Program-made: the position numbers and the translations under genes
Shown here: in pieces, positions 24,701 through 34,945 of the stretch
Position numbering within the stretch: the first letter of the stretch is position 1
How the letters are laid out: each line of letters starts with the position of its first letter
The notes under the pieces: model-generated
Databases searched by the model: none
What the model was told of the DNA's origin: nothing
The model's input: the letters and a program-made list of their open reading frames with translations, nothing else
Source: Lumbricus terrestris
Taxonomy: Eukaryota; Annelida; Clitellata; Crassiclitellata; Lumbricidae
DNA: 64,000 nt
Reading direction: 5' to 3'
Assembly: GCA_949752735.1 (NCBI GenBank)
Contig: OX457040.1
Location: 7,486,097 to 7,550,096 of the forward strand

Positions 24701-25292
24701 TAGTTAGCACGCTGCCATATCCCAATAAATACATGCCAACCACGACCATAGACCTTATATTTCGGTAAACCCAGAGAGTGCATTAGTTCTGTCGCCAATA
24801 AAACCCTTGCACATTTCAAAGTTACGTAATTGGAGATATCACCAAAAATCAAGCTGTTGCTACGTTTTTATTAACACTCAATGGCATCTTTGCACATATC
24901 GAACATTGCATTAGTAGCAACAAAATAAAGCAATAAAACTTTTTTGAAAAGTGTGGGGGTTAACACTGTTGCACTCTAAACAGATGATATAAATGATAGT
25001 TTTCCTGCGCCATCCTTGCAGAGAACTGTAGGTGAGCCACTATCTGAAAGTTGCTACACGTTAGCTTACTATGGATTCGCGTAACAATAAAAAGAAGCGA
25101 GCAACAGGGAGAAGAGGAAGAAAAATTAAGAAGAGAACATTAGACCCGTACCAGTCGTTTCGTTGTTATCCTTGTCGTCACTCTGAGTTTGACCTCCGTA
25201 TTTCTTGTACTGCAAACCTGCTCCACCGCCTGTTGTGTCTCATTGCATTCCTCATCAATGACAGCAAAATTTTGGAATGTCGTTCTGGGCAT
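24701..25292. other. No gene seen; downstream flank of terminal exon
   Basis: Downstream (minus sense) of the candidate terminal exon. Contains no recognised features. A plus-strand frame at 25071 is Lys/Arg-rich at its start but lacks any recognisable domain. Confidence 0.4.
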
Positions 25293-25354
25293 CTATTGCG
25301 TTATCTGATGTGTCGCTGTCACTTCAGAGTGTTCTTCTGGTTCAGCATCACTGT
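25293..25354 (-). CDS. Candidate acidic C-terminal exon of the recombinase-like gene
   Basis: Seen: minus-strand 3' splice site TTTCTTCCTTTAAAG precedes the exon. Copies A-C each end GAAGTGGACGCAG|GTTAGT (for A at 25828). Joining the final G to this exon (AC AGT GAT GCT) restores a codon in phase 1. It gives LEVDA, then DSDAEPEEHSEVTATHQITQ and a stop. An acidic tail is usual at this position in animal proteins of this family, as I recall it. The implied intron (25355-25827) contains the tRNA-like SINE. No equivalent exon was found for copies B and C, so they may share this one. Splicing is inferred. Confidence 0.5.
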
Positions 25355-25493
25355 CTTTAAAGGAAGAAACTCGAGTATACATAGCAAATTACAATGGTAA
25401 TAGCATTATTGTGTATACTTGCATATAACCAGCATGGAAAAACCAAACTTAAGACCGTGAATTCTTATTTATCTTTTCACTAATTGCATTGCG

Positions 25494-25630
25494 TGGTGCC
25501 ATGGTGTAGGGGTATGTTAAGTGCCTTGGAGTCGGAAGTTTGCGAGTTCAAATCCACCTCCAGCCACCATGTAGGAACCCTTAGCAATTCCTTGACTCGC
25601 AATTGCTCTTGCGTTTTGGAAACGCATAGA
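25494..25630 (+). mobile_element. tRNA-derived SINE-like sequence
   Basis: 25494-25569 resembles a tRNA: TGGTGCC pairs imperfectly with GCCACCA, there is an A-box-like TGGTGTAGGGGTA and a B-box-like GAGTTCAAATCC. The T-stem does not pair properly and no anticodon stem is convincing, so a SINE head is favoured over a tRNA gene. It interrupts sequence that continues at the equivalent flank of copies B (26980) and C (29220). Confidence 0.55.
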
Positions 25631-25701
25631 AAAAACGGATAGAAAATAATTTTGAATTTGTGAGTGTTAAGTGAACTGTGTAAACATTGCCGTAATCAAT
25701 T

Positions 25702-26986
25702 TCAACTGCTTTTGGCCGACATGCTACGCAGCAACGAGCAATCCGGGGAAAATATATATAAGTCTATTGAAAAGGGGTCCATTGTGCGTAAGCATATATA
25801 GCATGGGATCACAGAGAAAAAACTAACCTGCGTCCACTTCAAGCAGAACATCATCCAATATTTTCCCGAGAGGTTCTTCATGTTACCTTGCTCCATTAGC
25901 ATGAAGAGCTTCGAAAGTTTGGCCAACAGCAGCGTGTGTTCAGGAAGCCGATAGAACTCTCTGTGCATGCGCACATCGTGACCCATAAATTGAGCAAGCA
26001 TGTCCTGTTCATTATCTTTCAGACAGAGCATTTGCGACATTGTTGCAACGTGTTTTCGAAAAGCAGTTGACCTCAGAGTTTCTGGATGAGTAGCACTGCA
26101 CTTGATAGAGAATTTTCTTATGGAATCGCTTCCTCTAATATGGGACAAAGATGCATAGTTACACGCAAAAATATACGTGTTGTCTTCTGTAACACCGGCT
26201 TGGTGCCTCGTGCCATTCATCAGTATAAGGGTTTCATGCATACTGCCGTCCATCAACAATGGCACAGTTCTTCCTCTCTTACCTGAAATTTCCAACCTGT
26301 GGAATAATTTGCATAGCTGCTGCTCCATTTCCGTAAAGTAACTTTCTATGTCAGAGCTTGCACTTTGCCTTGCTGAATTCATTTACTTTGATTTTCGATA
26401 CCTCACCCTGCCTGCACCAATTGAAAATGATGAGATAGGTCAGCGGCAACTCACCCAGGTGCCTCCTTAAACAGTCGATCTCTTTCTATCAAGTTTAAAT
26501 CTTCTCCTTTGTCAATTTGATTTCATTTTTGAGATATTCCACAATTTTTTGGGTGTCTTCCGTCAGTGGTAGACGTTTGGTTGCATTTCGTTTACTTTCG
26601 TACATATCTTTTCTTGCTTTTAACGTGACTTCTTCTGATCACTCAATTTGGCACAGCTCATCGAACTGCCTGGCATCTTCCAAAAGCTGCTTATTTCAGC
26701 TCTCTATTGCTTGACCCTTGAGAATTTGCACACATTTCCTCAGGTTGTGGCCCAATTTTTTGGCCAGCGATGGGCGTGTGGAGTAGTTGAATCCTGCCAC
26801 AGGCCGAACTGCTTTTTGCGAAACCTCTCAGGTTTCAAGTTTAAAGCTGCTAAACTTTTGAATCTCAAGAGCCGCCCCATTTCTCGCACTCTGGCTCTTA
26901 GCAGCTCCTTCTTCTCAACACCTATCCGCATTAACAGCTTTGCTGCCAGTTTCGCATTTCTTATTGGACTGAGGTATAGAATTTGA
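25702..26986 (-). pseudogene. Tyrosine-recombinase-like gene, copy A (broken)
   Basis: Order on the minus strand: N-terminal helix-rich segment GVEKKELLRARVREMGRLL (26960-26880) and a degraded link (26860-26500). Next comes the arginine box IIFNWCRQGEVSKIKVNEF (about 26450-26380), then ISGKRGRTVPLLMDG and HIRGSDSIRKF, then box II LRSTAFRKHVATMSQ, GHD and EFYRLP. These correspond to Arg I, Lys, Arg II, His and Tyr of tyrosine recombinases. Defects: a +1 frame change at CTC TGA C after NEFSKAKCKL, an internally deleted N-terminal segment, and a 1-nt loss near 25855 that puts the final LDDVLLEVDA out of frame. Probably non-functional. Confidence 0.75.
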
Positions 26987-27181
26987 AAAACGCATAGAAA
27001 ATAATTGTAATTTGTGACTGGTATGTGAACTGCATAAACATTGCCGTAAACAATTTCAACTGTGCTTTTGGCCGACATGCTACGCAGCAACGAGCAATCG
27101 GAAAAATATATAAGTCTATTGAAAACGGGTCCATCGCACGTTGTGCGTAAGCCTATATAGTATGGGATCACAGAGAAAAAA

Positions 27182-28520
27182 CTAACCTGCGTCCACTTCA
27201 AGCAGAACATCATCCAATGTTTTTTCCGAGAGGTTCTTCATGTTACCTTGCTCCATTAGCATGAAGAGCTTCGAAGGTTTGGCCAACTGCAACGTGTCCT
27301 CCAAGAGGTTCTTCATGTTACCTTGCTCCATTAGCATGAAGAGCTTCGAAGGTTTGGCCAACTGCAACGTGTCCTCCAAGAGGTTCTTCATGTTACCTTG
27401 CTCCATTAGCATGAAGTGTTTCGAAGGTTTGGCCAACTGCAACGTGTCTTCAGGAAGCCGATAGAACTCTCTGTGCATGTGCACATCGTGACCCATAAAT
27501 TGAGCAAGCATGTCCTGTTCATTGTCTTTCAGACAGACCATTTGGGACATTGTTGCAACGTGTTTTCGAAAAGCAGTGGACCTCGGAGTTTCTGGATGTG
27601 TAGCATCGCACTTGACCGAGAATTTTCTTATGGAATCGCTTCCTCTGATATGGGACAAAGATGCATAGATGTTACACCCAAAAACATGTGCGTTGTCTTC
27701 TGTAGCACCGACATGGTGCCTCGTGCCATTCAGCAGTACAAGGGTTTCACGCATACTGCCATCCATCAACAATGGCCCAGTTCTTCCTCTCTTACCTGAA
27801 ATTTCCAACCGGTGGAATAATTTGCATAGATGCTGCTCCATTTCCGTAAAGCAACTTTCTTTGTCAGAGCTCGCACTTCGCTTTGCTGAATTCATTTACT
27901 TTGATTTTCGATACCACACCCTGCCTGTGCCAATTGAAAATGATCAGATAGGTCAGCGACAAGTCAGCCAGGTGCCTCCATAAACTGTCGATCTCTTTCT
28001 GTGAACACGTCATCTTCTCCTTCATTATTTTGATTTCATTTTTCAGATATTCCACCATTTTTCGGGTGTCTTCCGTCAATGGTAGACGTTTCGTTGCATT
28101 TCTTTTTCTCTCATACAGATCTTTTCTTGCTTTGAACGTGACTTCTTCTGACCACTCAATTTGGCGCTCATCGAACTGCCTGGCATCTTATGAAAGCTGC
28201 TTATTCGAGCTCTCTATTGCTTGACCCTTGAGAATTTGCACATATTTCATAAGGTGTGGCCCAATTTTTTGGCCAGTGATGGGCATTTATAACTCGCGTG
28301 TGGAGTAGTTGAATCCTACCACAGACCGAACTGCTTCTATTATATTGCGAAACATCTCAGGTTTCAAGTTGTCTTCCAGAGTGGCATTCTTAAAGCTACT
28401 AAACTTTTGAATCTCTATCAAGAGCCACCCCATTTCTCGCATTCTGGCTCTTAGCAGCTCCTTCTTCTCAACACCTAGCCACATTTCACTTGGCAGTTCA
28501 TGGTTTTCCCTTTGTACGGA
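27182..28520 (-). CDS. Tyrosine-recombinase-like gene, copy B (longest core)
   Basis: Seen: exon-like segments on the minus strand. LGVEKKELLRARMREMGWLL is at 28484-28420. A coiled, charged linker follows (TEDTRKMVEYLKNEI, 28079). The arginine box is IIFNWHRQGVVSKI (GEV changed to GVV). After a +1 frame change comes an uninterrupted core, 27895-27182: LEISGKRGR, HIRGSDSIRKFSVKC, PRSTAFRKHVATMSQ, AQFMGHDVHMHREFYRLPED. The core ends at a 5' splice site GACGCAG|GTTAGT (27187). Proteins of this layout are widespread as uncharacterised genes in cnidarians, fish and other animals (my recall). The fold and Arg/Lys/Arg/His/Tyr set match tyrosine recombinases. A +1 shift and an internal triplication make activity doubtful. 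DNA breakage-rejoining is inferred from family only. Confidence 0.7.
27231..27455 (-). repeat. In-frame 75-bp tandem triplication in copy B
   Basis: Three near-identical 75-bp units start at 27231, 27306 and 27381. Each encodes 25 residues (LLEDTLQLAKPSK then LFMLMEQGNMKN) placed directly after the putative catalytic Tyr. The period is a multiple of three so the frame stays open. Copies A and C have one unit only. Confidence 0.95.
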
Positions 28521-29170
28521 ACTCTTGACAAGATTGCTCAGCAGTTTTCTTTAAAGATGATTGTAACATTCTGAACGCTCTACTATCTACACTGAATGTT
28601 CTTTAGACCATCCATCGGAAATATTAACTTCTCTAAAAATAAGAACATTGAACATTTAAATATTTTTCAACAAATGCACAAGCCAAAAACAAATATGTTT
28701 AGGCGAACAACCATGCCCTTGGTAACTGCAGCTACGGAGATGCCCAAGATCCTAGAGAGATAAAATTTTGAATTAAGGCACAAAGCTTAACTGTTTTCCC
28801 AAAACTCCATGGCCCTCCGTACCACTCGTAGGCCGGCGTGGCACGTGTGTTGCATGTTGGTCTCATCACTGTGTTGGCTAGTTAGCGTTAAATTTATGTT
28901 TTGAACTGTAACATTATTATTCCATTAAATTTAATGTAACCTAATCGGTTGCGTTTTGTCAGTTGTCATGAGTGCAAATATTAAACGAATGCCATGTCTC
29001 CTTTCGAATAATCTTATGCACTCATGTTATCGATCTCATAATAATCTCTTTGTGGTTTAGCACAATACTGTGATTAAGCGCAATGATAATTTAAGACAAA
29101 TAATCCTCACTAGCGCAACATGTTATAGAAAACATGATTAATATAAGCTTACCGTCTTTAATTGAAATGA
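28490..29170. repeat. Duplicated non-coding block (partner 24030-24700)
   Basis: See 24030-24700. It lies immediately upstream (minus sense) of copy B and may hold its leader and intron. No coding domain recognised apart from the short leader similarity. Confidence 0.85.
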
Positions 29171-29422
29171 GTGTTCACACATGCATGCACAGCATTTCTT
29201 ATTTCTTATTGCACTGAAGTATAAAATTGAAAACGCATAGAAAATAATTGTAATTTGTGAGTGGTAAGTGAACTGCATAAACATTGCCGTAAACAATTTC
29301 AACTGCTTTTGGCGGACATGTTATGCAGCAACGAGCAATCGGAAAAATATATAAGTCTACTGAAAAGGGGTCCATCGCACGTTGTGCGTAAGCCTATCTA
29401 GTATGGGATCACAGAGAAAAAA

Positions 29423-30850
29423 CTAACCTGCGTCCACTTCAAGCAGAACATCATCCAATGTTTTTTCCGAGAGGTTCTTCATGTTGCCTTGCTCCATTAG
29501 CATGAAGAGCTTCGAAGGTTTGGCCAACAGCAACGTGTCTTCAGAAAGCCGATAGAACTCTCTGTGCGTGTGCACGTCGTGACCCATAAAATTGAGCAAG
29601 CATGTCCTGTTCATTGTCTTTCAGACAGAGCATTTGCGACATTGTTGCAACGTGTTTTCGAAAAGCAGTTGACCTCAGAGTTTCTGGATGTGTAGCACCG
29701 CACTTGACAGAGAATTTTCTTATGGAATCGCTTCCTCTAATATGGGACAAATATGCGTAGTTGTTACACGCAAAAATATACGTGTTGTCTTCTGCAACAC
29801 AGGCTTGGTGCCTCGTGCCATTCATCAGTATAAGGGTTTCATGCATACTGCCGTCCATCAACAATGTCCTGTTCATTGTCTTTCAGACAGAGCATTTGGG
29901 ACATTGTTGCAACATGTTTTCGATAAGAAGGTGACCGCAGAGTTTCTGGATGTGTAGCACCGCACTTGACAGAGAATTTTCGTATGGAATCGCTTCCTCT
30001 AATATGGGACAAATATGCGTAGTTGTTACACGCAAAAATATACGCGTTGTCTTCTGTAACACCGGCTTGGTACCTCGTGCCATTCAGCAGTTTCATGCAT
30101 ACTGCCGTCCATCAACAATGTCACAGTTCTTCCTCTCTCACCTTAAATTTCCAACCTATGGAATAATTTGCATGGCTGCTTCTCCATTTCCGTAAAGTAA
30201 CTTTCTATGCCAGAGCTCACATTTCGCTTTACCAAATTTATTTACTTTGATTTTCGATACCTCGCCCTGCCTGCACCAATTGAAAATGATGAGATAGGTC
30301 AGCGACAACTCAGCCAGGCGCCTCCATAAACTGTCGATCTCTTTCTCTGAACACGTCATCATCTCCTTTGTCAATTTGATTTAATTTTTGAGATATTCCA
30401 CAATTTTTTGGGTGTCTTCCATCGGTGGTAGACGTTTCGTTGCATTTCTTTTTCTCTCGTACAGATCTTTGCTTGCTTTGAACGTGACTTCTTCTGACCA
30501 CTCAATTTGGCGCTCATCGAACTGCCTGGCATCTTCCGAAAGCTGCTTATTCGAGCTCTCTATTGCTTGACCCTTGAGAATTTGCACACATTTCCCAATT
30601 TGATGGCCAGTGATGGGCATTTATAACTCGGTGTGGAGTGGTTGAATCCTGCCACAGACCGAATTGCTTCTATTATATTGTGAAACATCTCCGGTTTCAA
30701 GCAGTCTTCCAGAGTGACATCCTTAAAGCTACTAACCTTTTGAATCTCTTGCAAGAGCCACCCCATTTCTTGCACTCTGGCTCTTAGCAGCTCCTTCTTC
30801 TCAACACCATGCCGCTTTAACAGGTTTGCTGAAACATGTTCCATTGCACT
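29423..30850 (-). pseudogene. Tyrosine-recombinase-like gene, copy C (broken)
   Basis: The N-terminal part is the best preserved in the window. A 3' splice site ATGTTTCAG precedes NLLKRHGVEKKELLRARVQE. Then come QKVSSFKDVTLEDCLKPEMF, AIRSVAGFNHSTPSYKCPSL and a charged linker (SEEVTFKASKDLYERKRNAT). SLWRRLAELSLTYL and IIFNWCRQGEVSKIKVNKF follow. Downstream, the same +1 frame change is present but the stop is TGG. A stop interrupts LEI*GERGR (30150). A 261-bp segment holding box II is duplicated out of frame, and a one-base insertion at about 29589 splits LAQFMGHD. The 3' end has the conserved LDDVLLEVDAG and donor GTTAGT (29428). A pseudogene, but it defines the exon order of the family. Confidence 0.75.
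29603..30124 (-). repeat. 261-bp tandem duplication within copy C
   Basis: TGTCCTGTTCATTGTCTTTC occurs at 29603 and 29864. The two units share the region encoding DGSMHETL through RSTAFRKHVATMSQ to LKDNEQD. The second unit lacks a few bases around the ATCAGTATAAGGG stretch. The junction reads EQD then a shifted frame, so the duplication disrupts the protein. Confidence 0.93.
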
Positions 30851-31084
30851 GGAAAACTACAGTAACACGCTGTGACTGACTGGAGAACAGTGTAAGCTTG
30901 TAGCAGAATAGCCATATTGACATAGATAGCATGTAAGAAAGTCGGCTTTCTTCTGCCTTTGACGAAAATAACTGCGATTGTTTCCTGTGCAAAAATTGAA
31001 GGCTAAAGTCTTAGAAAATTAAACTCAGAATAACTAAATTACCATATACATTAAAGAGAAGCAGCTAAAGCCACATGTTCAGAG

Positions 31085-31387
31085 CTATGTCGATGCTCTT
31101 AAATATTTCTGCTTGAGATCTACCAGTTTGAGAAAAAGTTTGTCGCTTATGATGACATTCCCATCCAGCATTCCACCTAGAACAGTCATCACTTTAGGCC
31201 TTATGCTACCTGGCGCCGGCAGAAGTAGCAATGCTTTGGTTGTGATGCGTCTTTTCGGCTTTGTTTTTCTTAGTTTGCATCGATGGAGGTATAGCTCTTT
31301 CGTGTTATAGTACCCCAGGAAATCTTCGCGCGGCCGGTAGTCATTGATTGGTGCTTTTGTTGGAATTGGGCCAGTATGTAACAACAA
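31085..31387 (-). CDS. N-terminal exon of recombinase-like family, copy 1
   Basis: A 100-codon minus-strand frame with GYYNTKELYLHRCKLRK, then KRRITTKALLLLPAPGSI and DKLFLKLVDLKQKY. In animal members of this family (recall) the N-terminus has a CxxC...HxxxC finger followed by RRxxxxxxLLLP and a short helical stretch before the KKELLRAR segment. Here the first cysteine pair is absent (PREDFLGYY) but His and Cys remain, so the finger is degenerate. It lies directly upstream of copy C's first exon, in the expected order. A splice-donor-like AAACTG|GTAGAT occurs near the end, but the phase could not be reconciled with copy C's acceptor. Confidence 0.5.
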   Translation of the reverse strand: MLLHTGPIPTKAPINDYRPREDFLGYYNTKELYLHRCKLRKTKPKRRITTKALLLLPAPGSIRPKVMTVLGGMLDGNVIISDKLFLKLVDLKQKYLRAST

Positions 31388-31878
31388 AGTCGCCTCTACC
31401 TTCTTTCAAGATGCCGCAATTGTGCAAATGGTTACCTTTATTTCTTAATAGCGTTGTAAATGCTATTTTTTTTATTTTATTCTTTTCCACACTGATTTCG
31501 ACCACTTTGGCTTCTCTGAACACTGCAATAGTATGCTATGACTAACTGCAGCACGTTTCCCCATGTATTCCTGCTGAAGGAAATATCCACTGCGGCCAAG
31601 AAAGTCTGCTGTTCTTCATGTTGAAACGACAATTATAGTGCCACGGTTGTCTGTTCGAAAACACGCTGTGACCGACTGGAGAACACTAAGCTTGTAGCAG
31701 AATAGCCATATTGACATAGATAGCATGTAAGAAAGTCGGCTTTCTTCTGCCTTTGACGAAAATAACTGCGATTGTTTCCTGTGCAAAAATTGAAGGCTAA
31801 AGTCTTAGAAAATTAAGCTCAGAATAACTAAATTACCATATACATTAAAGAGAAGCAGCTAAAGCCACATGTTCAGAG

Positions 31879-32181
31879 CTATGTCGATGCTCTTAAATAT
31901 TTCTGCTTGAGATCTACCAGTTTGAGAAAAAGTTTGTCGCTTATGATGACATTCCCATCCAGCATTCCACCTAGAACAGTCATCACTTTAGGCCTTATGC
32001 TACCTGGCGCCGGCAGAAGTAGCAATGCTTTGGTTGTGATGCGTCTTTTCGGCTTTGTTTTTCTTAGTTTGCATCGATGGAGGTATAGCTCTTTCGTGTT
32101 ATAGTACCCCAGGAAATCTTCGCGCGGCCGGTAGTCATTGATTGGTGCTTTTGTTGGAATTGGGCCAGTATGTAACAACAA
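31879..32181 (-). CDS. N-terminal exon of recombinase-like family, copy 2
   Basis: Encodes exactly the same 100 residues as 31085-31387, within the 794-bp tandem duplication. Identity at protein level over the whole frame suggests a recent duplication or gene conversion. Upstream (minus sense), the segment corresponding to HLHNCGILKEGRGDFVV of copy 1 is shortened and altered. Which copy is used as the first coding exon of copy C, if either, cannot be told from sequence. Confidence 0.5.
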   Translation of the reverse strand: MLLHTGPIPTKAPINDYRPREDFLGYYNTKELYLHRCKLRKTKPKRRITTKALLLLPAPGSIRPKVMTVLGGMLDGNVIISDKLFLKLVDLKQKYLRAST

Positions 32182-32325
32182 GTTCCAAGACGCAGCAATT
32201 GTGCAAATGGTTACCTTTATTTCTTAATAGCGTTGTAAATGCTATTTTCTTTGTTTTATTTTTTTCCACACTGATTTCGACCACTTCGGCTTCTCTGAAC
32301 ACTGCAATAGTATGCTATGACTAAC

Positions 32326-33544
32326 TGCAGCATGTCCCCCTACAGTACCAGCGCAGTGACAGGACTCTTACTCCGACTGTGATCCTGGGCCGATCCATGG
32401 TCGACTAGGAGCCGATCAAGCGCTAAAGGCACGGTGTTCGCGCCTAGACGGCTCTCGTCTCAGGCGGGTCAGGAAGACCCGTGAAATCATTAGTGAAAAA
32501 CAGATGGTGGCATGACGCCTGTGATGTTGATAACGGTTTACTAATGTCGTGGGGATGGGCTTGGGTGCATACGAGGTGTGCACGGCGGGAGGGGAAATGG
32601 AGGTGGTGTAAGTAGGGTGAGGAGACCAAGATTGTTATTATTGATGTACATGTACATGTACATGTACTATACATTGTACATGTAGGCATCCACTGGTGGG
32701 AAGTTACATGTAGTTTTAAGGATGGCTATGATTTAATGATTACAGAATACCTTGCCATGGTGTTATTTCTTTTCTAATAATTATATATACTTGAATTGTA
32801 TGCAAAACAGAATGGTTGACTTGTTAAAAAAGCAAACTAATTCTAGTATGTGTTATAAAATATAACAACATAACAAATTATTGCAGTAATCAGCACCAAA
32901 TGAATGAATTTGTTCATCGTATCTACGTGAAAGTTTTGGGGTGCAAATTGCACCCCCGATGCAAATGTGCTGGCAAAAATTGACGTGAACTCTTTTTTTA
33001 TATTTTCTACATGACTATATGAGAAAATTGTACGCTTACAATGTCCTAGATAATAACTGCTGAAATTTTAAAAATAACACGTAAGCAGCCATAAGAACGG
33101 CCTTGGGGTGCATTTTGCACCCCAAAGTACCATCGAGGGTTAAGGGTGAGTAAGATTGTGGAGTTACATGTACATGTACATGTAGAATATTAATAGGTGG
33201 TTAAGAAGTGAGATGAGATCCAGGGAGATGAAGAAGCTCAGAGAAGCTTATCGAGTCAGTCCCCCTAAATAATGAATCTGAAGGATAAGCAGAGGCTGTG
33301 ATTCACCCGGTCAACTAGCAGAGCTAGAAAATATTTAAAAGTAACTGACAAAAGTTAACAATCATTATCTTCAGATGTATTTAATAATAGCTGTTTTAGT
33401 ACTTTTCTGAATGTACATGTATGGTTGGATTGGCAGGCACGAGTAGTTGTAAGGTTACTGTTCCCTATTGGTCCTAGGCCTCTACACAGAAGTCTAACCA
33501 CGTTCGTTATAAGACGCTTTATTTATTAGCTGACTATACTGCTA
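32326..33544. other. No gene seen; ACATGT tracts
   Basis: Contains TACATGTACATGTACATGTA at 32645 and 33168, and two GTGCA(A/T)TTTGCACCCC motifs in near-repeat (32941-32955, 33109-33124). No exon is supported. Confidence 0.45.
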
Positions 33545-33790
33545 CGTACATGAATGAATGAATGGATGAATTTCTATAGCGCCCCTTCAGGCCATCCTCT
33601 ACTCAGAGGCGCTCCCAACTACTGCGCGGACACTGTGTTGGAATTTTCACGCCGAAGCGCAGTGAGCGTGAGTTGTGAGTAAAGGACTTGCTCAAGGTCC
33701 CTATACGCAATGGCTCGAGGCGAGGTTTGTACTCGCGACCTATCGATCCTCGATCAACGACGCTACCCCGGAGCCACCGCGCCCCACATG
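33545..33790 (-). mobile_element. tRNA-derived SINE with LINE-shared tail
   Basis: On the minus strand the tRNA-like head GCGCGGTGGCTCCGGGGTAG (A-box) and GTCGCGAGTACAAACC (B-box) is followed by a body (CTGCGCTTCGGCGTGAAAA). The 3' domain is GGGAGCGCCTCTGAGTAG then GGGGCGCTATAGAAATTCAT and an ATTCATTCATTCATG tail. That 3' domain is the same as in the LINE ends at 6085, 7500 and 20510, so the SINE probably used that LINE's machinery. Confidence 0.8.
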
Positions 33791-33900
33791 TACATGTACA
33801 GCGGGAGACAGCGTCTTTGATTGCGGCGACGATGCCTGGATCATATACATGTACATGTACATTGTACATGTACAATGTACATGTACATTTGTACATGTAC
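33791..33900. repeat. ACATGTACATGT palindromic repeat
   Basis: Clustered TACATGTACATGTACA and ATTGTACATGTACAATG, self-complementary hexamer repeats. Further tracts at 35150, 36601, 37085, 37286 and 37384. Confidence 0.9.
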
Positions 33901-34260
33901 TGCCTCTTGGGCCCGGCGTATGCAGCCATTAACCCCGATATGGGTGGAATGGAGACGTTTCAAAATGTCTTCCCTAGCGGGTCCCGGCATAATGACCCGT
34001 AGATCCTTGAAAGCCAACCCGCCGCTCGTGATGAGTTCGTCGGCGAATCCGGCATAAGGCTTAATTGCCTCTGGTACGGCCGTCCCTTTGGGTGGCCAGC
34101 CCGATTTGATCTGTTTGAGCAGCAGCTTGTAATCTGTGTCTACAGTATCTGCACTGCTGCTATCAAAGCGTCGATTGTCTGCTGTGACGCGACAAGGCTG
34201 AGTTCCTCCAGCTGGTGTTCGTCCGTTAACGCGGCAATTTACGCTGGGATCTGCGTTGCC

Positions 34261-34945
34261 TCATTTGGTTCGAGAGGGGGGTATGCTCGAGACATTGATT
34301 ATTCTATTCGGTCCTGTAAAGATTATATAATTGGTTTTATTAGGATTAAGTGATAAGAAATTAGAGTTAAACCAGTTTGTAAGTAAAGTGATCTCATGAT
34401 TCATAGATTTAATAAGGCATAAGTGACTAGAATTAGGCCTAGTAATAAAGGCCGTAGTATCATCAGCAAATAAATATAGTTTAAGTTTGTTATAACAAGT
34501 AGTAATGTCATTTAGGCCTATATAAATAAGAAATAAGAGAGGGCCTAGAATGGAACCTTGATGAACACCGCATAATATGTGGGCCAGTTTAAAATGGGTA
34601 TTAGAAAAGAAGACCTGTTGGGTACGACTAGTCAGGTAAGATTTAAACCAGTCAAGAGTGATGCCTCTAACACCATAATAAGACAATTTATCAAATAAAA
34701 TGTTATGCTGAATAGTATCGAAAGCTTTAGATAGATCCAAAAATACTCCAATAGAAATCAAACGATTAATTATCAATAGCCTCTGAAATTTTATCAACCA
34801 CCTCAATTGAGGCATGGGATGTGGAGTGACCTTTACTAAAGCCAAATTGGTACGGATAAAAAAGGTTATTTCTATCAAGGTGATCAGTTAATCTAGTATG
34901 CATATAAACGGTGCAACACTTTTAATAATAGGCTAACCACTGTCT
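34261..34945 (-). pseudogene. LINE reverse transcriptase fragment
   Basis: Minus-strand frame: [20 protein letters not shown] (RT motif with catalytic Asp), [17 protein letters not shown] (motif B) and [11 protein letters not shown] (the FADD active site), then [19 protein letters not shown]. Upstream of 34780 the frame shifts: the true reading there is [20 protein letters not shown]. The pattern is that of CR1/L2/Jockey-group non-LTR elements. It is truncated at both ends and frameshifted, hence dead. It has no apparent link to the recombinase genes beyond proximity. Confidence 0.9.

Larger units (their letters stand above)
30870..32325. repeat. 794-bp tandem duplication upstream of copy C
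   Basis: About 650 bp from 30873 reappear at 31667 (offset 794) with very few changes, including the whole 100-codon frame. Differences cluster near 31390 and 32185, where CGCCTCTACCTTCTTTCAAG is replaced by a shorter sequence. A partial third copy starts near 39490. Confidence 0.95.

Noticed and set aside
25071..25400. Plus-strand frame starting with a Lys/Arg-rich stretch
   Set aside because: It has no domain, and the minus strand at 25293-25354 gives a phase-consistent acidic exon instead.
25494..25569. Functional tRNA gene
   Set aside because: The acceptor stem has a mismatch, the T-stem does not pair and no sound anticodon arm is visible. A SINE head fits better.
27416..27799. Plus-strand 127-codon frame
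   Set aside because: Antisense shadow of the copy B core; the minus strand carries the recognisable motifs.
27780..27810. Splice donor at TTTCAG|GTAAGAG within the core of copy B
   Set aside because: The frame continues through it as ISGKRGR, a conserved segment in the other copies, so it is coding.
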